NCBI GenBank assembly: GCA_965371785.1
Contig: CBDUZS010000031.1
Location: 1 to 28,851, forward strand
Source: CBDUZS01 sp965371785
Lineage (GTDB): Bacteria > Fermentibacterota > Fermentibacteria > Fermentibacterales > JCC-6
DNA length: 28,851 nt
Direction of reading: 5' to 3'
Part shown: piece by piece, positions 23,260 to 28,851 of the stretch
Layout: each line of letters starts with the position of its first letter
Numbering within the stretch: position 1 is the first letter of the stretch
The notes under the pieces: model-generated
Database searches by the model: none
Seen by the model: the letters and a program-made list of their open reading frames with translations, nothing else
Told to the model about the DNA's origin: nothing
Made by a program: the position numbers and the translations under genes

Positions 23260-24419
23260 TTACGGAACTCCCTTTCGTAGAGAAGAGACCCGGAGACAAG
23301 ATCCGTATGCGCCGCTGGATCGCCTGTTGCGAGCTCAGTAAGCAGATCAGATTCTTCCTCCTCTACGGCTTCTCTCACATCGCTGCAACCCGTGAGGATA
23401 TCGATGGGCATTCTGTCGTATTCGTACTCGTAGGGCGGTTCCTTCCAGGCGGTCTCCTTCAGGCTGAAACCGTAAGCGAGTATTCCGAAAGCAGCAAGAA
23501 GCGGCCGGAAAGAGAATGGGTCTGACACATGTATCTGGGCTCCACCGCAAGCAATCCCACAGTGTTTTCCGAAGGTCGGGATAAAACTGTGGGGACGAAG
23601 GATTGCCCCCTTCAGGAAATGAGAACCGTTCAGAGCCGCTGCCATTTTCACTCCGTCGATCCACGGGGCTCCGAATATCTCGAACGGGCGGGAAGTTCCC
23701 CTTCCTTCGGAGAGGTTTGTTGCCTCGAGAAGACACATGCCAGGATAAACCTGAGCAGTCTGGACGGTCGGCATGTTCGGTGATGGATGAACCCAGGGAG
23801 CGTCGGCGGGAAAACCGTCCGGGGACCAGCCCTGCATCCTCACGACATGCGGTTCCGGCAGCCCATCGAATCGGCTGAACAGAATGGCAAGCTCACCGAT
23901 TGTGAGGGCATGCCTTACGGGAATGGGATACATTCCGACAAAGGAGGAGTAGTCCGGATCGAGTGCTTTCCCCTCGATCACGGTCATTCCGACTGGATTG
24001 GGTCTGTCAAGGATGACAACGGAAATTCCCATCGAAGCGCATCTCCGCATGCTCAGAGCCATTGTGTAGACGTAAGTGTAATACCTGGAACCTGCGTCCT
24101 GCAGATCGACCACGAGACAATCCAGACCTTTGAGCATCCTCGGCAATGGGTCACGAAGTTGGCTGTAGAGGCTGTACACGGGGATCCCGAGCTCAGGATG
24201 CGTGTAGCCTTCCCATTCGATCATGTTGTCCTGTGTCTCACCGAGGAAACCATGCTGCGGTCCGAAGAGAGCAGCGAGTTCAAATCGAGGATCATCCGAT
24301 ATTACCGAGGTGGAAGTGGCATACTCCCGGTTCACCGCAGCGTAGTGCGTCAGCAGACCGGTTTTCCCGCAGGGAACACTGGTGCTGGGAAGCATGTCGA
24401 GGCCTGATCTGTAGCCCAA
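23256..24419 (-). CDS. DUF1343 / NamZ-family protein (putative exo-N-acetylmuramidase)
   Basis: 387 aa, no signal peptide, thus apparently cytoplasmic. Family landmarks: AALFGPQHGFLGETQDN, IPVYSLYSQLRDPLPRML, LVVDLQDAGSRYYTYVYTM, VVILDRPNPVGM and LLEATNLSEGRGTSRPFEIFG. Characterised NamZ of Bacillus removes MurNAc from the non-reducing end of glycan fragments. In that type the first motif is GPEHG; here Gln56 stands in place of the Glu, as I recall for a separate DUF1343 subgroup. Activity is therefore not assured. The start is TTG 24419 with AGGAGG 4 nt upstream, 8 nt after the previous stop. A cell-wall recycling role would fit the upstream alr. Confidence 0.85.
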   Translation of the reverse strand: MGYRSGLDMLPSTSVPCGKTGLLTHYAAVNREYATSTSVISDDPRFELAALFGPQHGFLGETQDNMIEWEGYTHPELGIPVYSLYSQLRDPLPRMLKGLDCLVVDLQDAGSRYYTYVYTMALSMRRCASMGISVVILDRPNPVGMTVIEGKALDPDYSSFVGMYPIPVRHALTIGELAILFSRFDGLPEPHVVRMQGWSPDGFPADAPWVHPSPNMPTVQTAQVYPGMCLLEATNLSEGRGTSRPFEIFGAPWIDGVKMAAALNGSHFLKGAILRPHSFIPTFGKHCGIACGGAQIHVSDPFSFRPLLAAFGILAYGFSLKETAWKEPPYEYEYDRMPIDILTGCSDVREAVEEEESDLLTELATGDPAAHTDLVSGSLLYEREFRK

Positions 24420-24427
24420 GTATCCTC

Positions 24428-25192
24428 CTAGAACTCCAGTACGTCGCCACGGATCAGGAGAACGGCTCTACTTCCGAAATTACGGGTGAGATCTCTCTCG
24501 ATTTCGTGTCTGAACCAGGGCTTGAGGTGGAAAGCGTAAATGGGGAGTTCACCGCGCCCCAGTTTCTCCATTTCGATGGAGAGCAGTTCGGGGCACAGGT
24601 GATCGGATGCCAGTGCAGTATCCATCATCCTGTCAGGGAACGACACCTCGGCTACTATCGTGAGCAGGTTATCGATACCTGCGGCTGTTTTCCAGATCTC
24701 TTCGGTGGGACCGGTATCGCCTGTGTAGACGATGGAGCCCTCGTCGGACTGGAAGATGAAACCTCTGGCTCCCGCTCCGTGGTTCACGGGAATCGGCAGG
24801 ACCCGCACACCGTTGGGAAGCTCCATCCATTCACCATCGGTCAGTTCTCTGTACTCGAGAGCGGGACCGTAATCCGTGTTGATCCCGCTGAAATCCGGCC
24901 AGATGAGATCGTTCATGTAATGGGTCTTGACTATCGCCAGACAGGCCGGACTGCCCATGACGGTGAGTGGCCTGCCCCTCTGACTGGCTATAGCATCGAT
25001 GAGAAAGCCCAGCTCGAGTATATGATCAAGATGCGCATGAGAGAGGAGTATCAGTTCGGTTTCCATCTGATCGGTGTTGGTCATGCTCGAGGCTGAGCCG
25101 GCATCGATGAGGACGCTCTCTCCCAGGCGCATCGTGACGAGATTGCTGCCTGCCTGTTTGGAGCCGTCGGAGCCAATTACTTCGAGAAACAT
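24428..25192 (-). CDS. MBL-fold hydrolase, class II cyclic-nucleotide phosphodiesterase-like
   Basis: 254 aa. The metallo-beta-lactamase zinc motif is SHAHLDHILELGFLIDA (His52, His54, Asp56, His57). Later ligands are PVNHGAG, VYTGDTGPTEEIW and the C-terminal AFHLKPW. The segment EVSFPDRMMDTALASDHLCP is characteristic of the class II cAMP phosphodiesterase family (PDEase_II), which also contains enzymes of unknown substrate. Cytoplasmic, no signal. GGGGGGAGG lies 4 nt before the ATG, 24 nt after alr. The real substrate is undetermined. Confidence 0.85.
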   Translation of the reverse strand: MFLEVIGSDGSKQAGSNLVTMRLGESVLIDAGSASSMTNTDQMETELILLSHAHLDHILELGFLIDAIASQRGRPLTVMGSPACLAIVKTHYMNDLIWPDFSGINTDYGPALEYRELTDGEWMELPNGVRVLPIPVNHGAGARGFIFQSDEGSIVYTGDTGPTEEIWKTAAGIDNLLTIVAEVSFPDRMMDTALASDHLCPELLSIEMEKLGRGELPIYAFHLKPWFRHEIERDLTRNFGSRAVLLIRGDVLEF

Positions 25193-25216
25193 CGAGCCTC
25201 CCCCCTGCGGAGCGAC

Positions 25217-26356
25217 CTAATCAACGATAACCTTCCTGGGCAGGAAGGGGCTGATCCGGCTGACTATCTCGTAGTTGATCGTTCCCGCCCATTCCGCCAT
25301 GAGATCGGCAGAGATCTCCTCGTCTCCGTCCCGCCCCAGGAGCACTACCTGCTCCTCGAGTCCGACACCTTCTACATCGGTAATATCGATCATGGTGAGG
25401 TTCATGCACACTCTGCCGATAACGGGTGCACGCTTTCCCCTGATGAGAACGTATCCCGTGTTTCCAATCGCTCTGTCGAAACCGTCTGCGTAGCCAACGG
25501 GCAGAATGCCGAGTTTTGTATTCCTCGTTGTTCTGTGTGTACACCCGTAACCAATGAAAGCTCCCTGAGGGACTCCCTTTATCTGAACAATGCGTGTCTT
25601 CCAGGCAAGCACCGGGTGCAGATCGGGTACAGGACGATTACCGAGCCTTGCGGAGAGATAGGTTTCCCTGGACGGCCACAATCCGTAAACGCCTATACCG
25701 GTCCTGAGCATCGAGAAATGCGTTTCCGGGAACAGAATCGCTGCAGCGGTGCAGGCGGTGTGAATAACCGGAATATCGATTCCTTCCGCCTCGAGCCCTG
25801 CCAGGACTTCTCTGAACGTATTCAGCTGGCTTTCAGCATAGCTGTGGTTGAGAGTGTCCTCGATGTTCGCAAAGTGAGTGGAAATACCCTCCAGATCTAT
25901 TCCGGGCAATGCCGCAGCAGTCTTTGCGAATTCCGTCACATCTTCGGGTAGAATGCCCTGTCGCCATGTTCCGGTTTCGACCTTCAGGTGAATCTTTGCC
26001 GAGCGTCCGGTTCGCGAAGCTTCCGCGGAGAGCGGCTCGAGCAAAGCCCGGTTGAAGACCGTCAGGCGAAAATCAGAATCGAGTGCTTCACCCAGTCTCG
26101 AGAGAGGTACGTATCCGAGGATCAGGACGGGTCTGTCATGACCGAGACCCCTGAGTTCCAGACCTTCATCAATGGAATTGACTGCAAACCAGTCGGCCGA
26201 AGGGAGGAGACCGGCGATCTCTCGAATGCCATGTCCATACGCATTGCTCTTGACAACCGCACACGTACTCACCGAATCGGATGCCCATCGTGCGACTTCT
26301 AGAAGATTCCGGTCAGGTCCGGATGCAACGAGTTCGATCCATACCAGGCTGCTCAT
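25217..26356 (-). CDS. alr: Alanine racemase
   Basis: 379 aa PLP enzyme interconverting L- and D-alanine for peptidoglycan. The PLP lysine is Lys36 in CAVVKSNAYGHG. HLKVETGTWRQGI keeps the Lys and Arg of the KxDTGMxRxG motif, FIGYGCTHRT holds the catalytic Tyr, and LGILPVGYADGFDRA and GRVCMNLTMIDI are typical. The last motif usually reads GRxCMDQ, so an Asp is replaced by Asn. Length is normal. First gene of the seven-gene operon down to guaA. No ribosome site precedes the ATG and the predicted transcription start falls on it. Confidence 0.95.
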   Translation of the reverse strand: MSSLVWIELVASGPDRNLLEVARWASDSVSTCAVVKSNAYGHGIREIAGLLPSADWFAVNSIDEGLELRGLGHDRPVLILGYVPLSRLGEALDSDFRLTVFNRALLEPLSAEASRTGRSAKIHLKVETGTWRQGILPEDVTEFAKTAAALPGIDLEGISTHFANIEDTLNHSYAESQLNTFREVLAGLEAEGIDIPVIHTACTAAAILFPETHFSMLRTGIGVYGLWPSRETYLSARLGNRPVPDLHPVLAWKTRIVQIKGVPQGAFIGYGCTHRTTRNTKLGILPVGYADGFDRAIGNTGYVLIRGKRAPVIGRVCMNLTMIDITDVEGVGLEEQVVLLGRDGDEEISADLMAEWAGTINYEIVSRISPFLPRKVIVD

Positions 26357-26362
26357 GCGAAT

Positions 26363-26391
26363 AGCATACTCGCAGCCAGGAAATCAGGCAA
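26363..26391 (-). promoter_or_regulatory. Promoter for alr, predicted leaderless
   Basis: Minus strand: TTGCCT (26391-26386, 4 of 6), a 17-nt spacer, TATGCT (26368-26363, 4 of 6). Only 6 nt (ATTCGC) separate the -10 from the alr ATG, so transcription should begin at or next to the A of the start codon, and no Shine-Dalgarno sequence is visible upstream. Confidence 0.5.
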
Positions 26392-26472
26392 CGGGATTAG
26401 CGCTGTAACGGGCATCATGTATTAGATTGCGCAAGTGCATCATTCTCTCACCGAACCCAGGAAGGCTGGACC

Positions 26473-27399
26473 ATGCCGGTTCTCTCCGGAGCCAGGGCGG
26501 CTCTTCTCATGATCAGCGCATCTCTGCTTCTCTCGATGGTGCCTGTCTTCGTGAAAATTATCCCGGAGGACTCCGGCATCCCAGTGGAGGAGAAGATCTT
26601 CGCCCGGGCCCTGGTATCGCTTCTCATCACGGGAGTAGCCATGATGAGAAGGGGAGGATCGTTCAGACCGCGTTGTATCCGGCTGGTCATTCTCCGATCG
26701 GTGCTGGGAGCGACGGGAATGATCCTCTACTTCACCGCGGTCGAGGGTCTTCAACTGTCGGAAGCTGTCTCGCTGAACAGGTTGAGCCCCTTTTTCGTTC
26801 TGATATTTGCCGTACTCTTTCTGCGGGAAAAGCTCGTCATATGGCAGATAATCGCAATGGTCCTCGCCTTTCTCGGAGCATTGGTCATCCTGCAGCCGGG
26901 GCGGGTTCCGATTACGGGGGCAGGTATAATCGCGTTACTCTCCGCCGTCGCTGCCGGGGGTGCGTACACTACTCTCAGAGCCCTGGGAAAACATGACCCT
27001 CCCCTGAGGATCGTATTCTGGTTCTCCCTGGCCCTGACACTGTTCTTCCTTCCGGCAACAATCGCAAAAGGCGTAGTCCCGGCGCCGGCTGATGCTGCCG
27101 CGCTTTTCGGGATCGGGGCTGCGGGTGCGGCAGGTCAGCTCCTCATGACCGCTGCCTACAGACATGCTCCGGGTGGGGAAGTCGCAGTCTACGGTTATCT
27201 GAGCGTGGTCTATGCAGCGGTATGGCAACCGCTGTTCTTCGGATCGAGACCGGACTCAGCAGTTCTGCTGGGAACACTGCTGGTCATCCTGGCTGGTATC
27301 CTGAACTACATCGCAGCAAAGGGGAAACCGGGAATCCGTGGATTTCTCTCTGGAGTACCCGGGTTCGGCGGAACGGTCTCGAGTAATGGTATTGACTGA
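26473..27399 (+). CDS. EamA/DMT-superfamily permease
   Basis: 308 aa, inner-membrane transporter with about ten helices arranged as two EamA halves. The first half holds ILRSVLGATGMILYFTAVEG, LSEAVSLNRLSPFFVLIFAV and LFLREKLVIWQIIAMVLAF, the classic DMT signature region; the second half has AAGQLLMTAAYRHAPGGEVA and a matching end. The substrate (export or import of a metabolite) cannot be read from sequence. AGGAAGG lies before ATG 26473. It is divergent from alr across 116 bp and is a single-gene unit ending at a terminator. Confidence 0.92.
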   Translation: MPVLSGARAALLMISASLLLSMVPVFVKIIPEDSGIPVEEKIFARALVSLLITGVAMMRRGGSFRPRCIRLVILRSVLGATGMILYFTAVEGLQLSEAVSLNRLSPFFVLIFAVLFLREKLVIWQIIAMVLAFLGALVILQPGRVPITGAGIIALLSAVAAGGAYTTLRALGKHDPPLRIVFWFSLALTLFFLPATIAKGVVPAPADAAALFGIGAAGAAGQLLMTAAYRHAPGGEVAVYGYLSVVYAAVWQPLFFGSRPDSAVLLGTLLVILAGILNYIAAKGKPGIRGFLSGVPGFGGTVSSNGID

Positions 27400-27404
27400 T
27401 TTCC

Positions 27405-27428
27405 AGGCCTTCTCACGGAAGGCTTTTT
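27405..27428 (+). terminator. Rho-independent terminator after the EamA gene
   Basis: GCCTTC (27407-27412), loop TCACG, GAAGGC (27418-27423), then TTTTT (27424-27428). The outer A-T and G-T pairs extend the stem. It begins 5 nt after the stop codon. The other strand has no T run, so it serves the plus-strand gene. Confidence 0.85.
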
Positions 27429-27436
27429 GACTAGCG

Positions 27437-27784
27437 TCAACCTCCGCCGTAGATAGAGCCGGAAGCGTACCTGGTGAGATCGTCCAGAGTTACCGCCCAT
27501 ACGTATCTGAACAGGATGGAGACGTTGAACTTCTCGTACATGTCTCCATCTTCGTCCACGAGCATGAGATCGTATGCTCCGGGTTCGATTGAGAACTGAC
27601 CCGTTGAACCATGGGCGATGATCTCGAATCCGAGGAGGTTCTCTCCCCAGCTGCCGGAGCCTGCTGGAACGGCGTAGACCTCTTCCATGTCCCAGCCCCC
27701 GGTATCGTTGTCAATCCGGATCGATGAGGCTGTGAGACAGAACAGAAGCCCTGTGACGGTAAGAAACAGTAATGCTGTCTTCAT
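27437..27784 (-). CDS. Small secreted protein of unknown function
   Basis: 115 aa. A clean signal peptide (MKTALLFLTVTGLLFCLTAS) precedes a compact beta-rich domain: SIRIDNDTGGWDMEEVYAVP, GSWGENLLGFEII, and EPGAYDLMLVDEDGDMYEKF. I know this pattern (an ND/DNxTG start, a SWG-LLG turn and a YDLxLVDxDGD strand) from small exported proteins in several phyla, but not its function. The frame extends to 27823, but ATG 27784 has GGGGGGAAG about 8-14 nt upstream and starts the signal peptide exactly. It follows the PAD-like gene by 156 bp including tandem repeats. Confidence 0.7.
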   Translation of the reverse strand: MKTALLFLTVTGLLFCLTASSIRIDNDTGGWDMEEVYAVPAGSGSWGENLLGFEIIAHGSTGQFSIEPGAYDLMLVDEDGDMYEKFNVSILFRYVWAVTLDDLTRYASGSIYGGG

Positions 27785-27871
27785 GGCAATTCTTCCCCCC
27801 TGGGATGTGATGCTGAATCGCACCTGCAGTAACAGATCAACATCTACTCACTGGTACAGCCGCAATCCGGT

Positions 27872-27930
27872 AATGTTCCATTCATGAGAATGTTCCATTC
27901 GTGAGAATGTTCCATTCGTGAGAATGTTCC
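27872..27930. repeat. 17-bp tandem repeat, 3.5 copies
   Basis: Unit AATGTTCCATTCGTGAG at 27872, 27889 and 27906, with a partial fourth copy 27923-27930; the first copy differs by one base (A for G). Each junction contains GAATG-TTC-CATTC, a 5-bp inverted repeat, so transcripts of either strand could form a row of small hairpins. It starts 11 nt beyond the PAD-like stop and lies about 90 nt before the next start. Confidence 0.9.
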
Positions 27931-27940
27931 GTCTTACAGA

Positions 27941-28851
27941 CTATCTCGTACTCTTTACAATCCGCATTGAGGAAACGGCGTTGCGAATCGTCAGCCTGAT
28001 GATGTAGATCCCGTCCGGGATGTCCGGTCCTGGTGTCCAGGACAGTACATGCTCTCCTGGGTCGAGCTCACAGGAATCGATTCTCTCGATCAGCCTGCCG
28101 GAAATATCCCAGACAGCCATGGAAACGGGATCGGTCTCATCCAGCGAGATGGTCAGCGAAACGGAGACGTTGAAAGGGTTCGGGGAAGGGCTTGAAACCC
28201 AGTCCTCCGGTCCGGACACCCAGCCTCCGCCTATGCCTGTCGTGGTCACCGCATACTCGTTGAACCATGTATCGGGAGCGTACTGCGGATGCGCGGCCGT
28301 TCTGCCGGAGCTGTCCGTCGCGAACAAGTAGTACTGAACATCCGTTCCACCCGGCATACCGGGAATTTCCGCATGGAATGAGTCTGCACCCGTGGGGGAC
28401 ATGGTGATCGGTGTGAACGGACCTGACGAACCGGTTCTGTAGTGCACTTCGTTCGAGGTCAGGCTGTAATCGGGGTGGCATCTTATCAGGGCATCGATGG
28501 ATACGGGACCGGTACTCTGCGTGGTGTCCACCGGTACGTGATCGATCCAGAGAAGAAAAGGATCCATTACGTTTCTGCTCCTGCAGTGGAGAGCATCACC
28601 GCTCGAGAAACCGGAGTGGTAGACTGGGATAATCGTATATCCTGGCATCGCTGTCTGATAAGCTGCAATCGCCGGTGTATCGTTTGACGTGTTCCATACG
28701 GGCAGGTAGAACGTATCGTTGTGAAGCAGGCCGTTCGTGTAGCCCTCGGTCCCGCTGGAGAACACACGGTAGACATCCCATTTCGTTCCATAGGGATTAT
28801 CCGTGGCGGCAAAGAGATCAGCTGCAGCCTCAATGAGGGCGTAATTACTTG
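27941..28851 (-). CDS. Secreted peptidylarginine-deiminase-like protein with C-terminal sorting domain (N-terminus off right edge)
   Basis: The frame is open from the right edge, so the GTG at 28765 is not the true start; 302 C-terminal residues are visible. Residues 1-95 match the end of a PAD_porph (agmatine deiminase/PPAD) catalytic domain: EGYTNGLLHNDTFYLPVWN, DTPAIAAYQTAMPGYTIIPV and SGDALHCRSRNVMDP, where Cys89 is the nucleophile position. An Ig-like domain (about 98-200) follows, then a linker (SPSPNPFNVSV) and a FlgD/T9SS-type C-terminal domain ending in MAVWDISGRLIERI, IPDGIYIIRLTIRN and SMRIVKSTR. It probably deiminates extracellular arginine or C-terminal arginines of peptides. PAD versus agmatine deiminase rests on the secretion domain and the LHCR motif. 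Confidence 0.82.
   Translation of the reverse strand, partial: SNYALIEAAADLFAATDNPYGTKWDVYRVFSSGTEGYTNGLLHNDTFYLPVWNTSNDTPAIAAYQTAMPGYTIIPVYHSGFSSGDALHCRSRNVMDPFLLWIDHVPVDTTQSTGPVSIDALIRCHPDYSLTSNEVHYRTGSSGPFTPITMSPTGADSFHAEIPGMPGGTDVQYYLFATDSSGRTAAHPQYAPDTWFNEYAVTTTGIGGGWVSGPEDWVSSPSPNPFNVSVSLTISLDETDPVSMAVWDISGRLIERIDSCELDPGEHVLSWTPGPDIPDGIYIIRLTIRNAVSSMRIVKSTR

Noticed and set aside
27872..27930. CRISPR array
   Set aside because: The 17-bp units are strictly tandem with no spacers and no cas genes are near.
1..28851. tRNA, rRNA, insertion sequence or prophage
   Set aside because: Reading the intergenic regions shows no T-loop-like cloverleaf pieces, rRNA stretches, transposase motifs or flanking terminal repeats.

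Overview
The window reads as a piece of a bacterial chromosome with roughly 55% GC, tightly packed, almost entirely coding, with no tRNA, rRNA, phage, transposon or CRISPR. The taxon is inferred, not shown. A C-terminal secretion-type Ig/sorting domain on an extracellular enzyme, a TPR lipoprotein starting CAYYNTFYNA, an AsmA-like glycosyltransferase and sigma70-like TTGACA/TATA promoters together suggest an uncultured FCB-group-like lineage such as Fermentibacterota/Hyd24-12.

Layout. (1) 1-12069, all on the minus strand, read right to left: a class II aldolase, pyrC, a TPR lipoprotein, pyrK, pyrD, rlpA, pyrF and a membrane-anchored GT51 peptidoglycan glycosyltransferase. These genes are joined by 1-11 nt overlaps or gaps of 0-5 nt. 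After a 113-bp promoter region (TTGACA-17-TATACG with an 18-bp palindrome on the -10) come a triple GYF_2-like membrane protein, deoA and a truncated PilB/GspE ATPase. The block mixes four de novo pyrimidine genes and one salvage gene with envelope genes; pyrB, pyrE and carAB are not here. (2) 12114-14582, plus strand: ktrB-ktrA potassium uptake. (3) 14583-16267, minus strand: lepB coupled to a protein of unknown function. (4) 16565-19719, plus strand: a PRPP-binding phosphoribosyltransferase, then mscS-type channel, radC and a secreted unknown. (5) 19731-26356, minus strand, read right to left: alr, an MBL-fold phosphodiesterase-like enzyme, a NamZ/DUF1343 protein, a calcineurin-fold protein that has lost most metal ligands, a leuC/leuD-type dehydratase pair and a stand-alone GMP synthase synthetase subunit. 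(6) 26473-27399, plus strand: an EamA transporter with a clear terminator. (7) 27437-28851, minus strand: a secreted peptidylarginine-deiminase-like protein running off the right edge, a 17-bp tandem repeat, and a small secreted protein.

Most striking points: the degenerate metallophosphoesterase inside the alr-leuCD-guaA operon; the unusual LeuD substrate loop beside a glutaminase-less GMP synthase; the AsmA-like/GT51 protein inside a pyrimidine operon; the palindrome on the 3.1-kb promoter; the apparently leaderless alr; and the secreted PAD-like enzyme. All function calls rest on reading motifs by eye; no searches were run.
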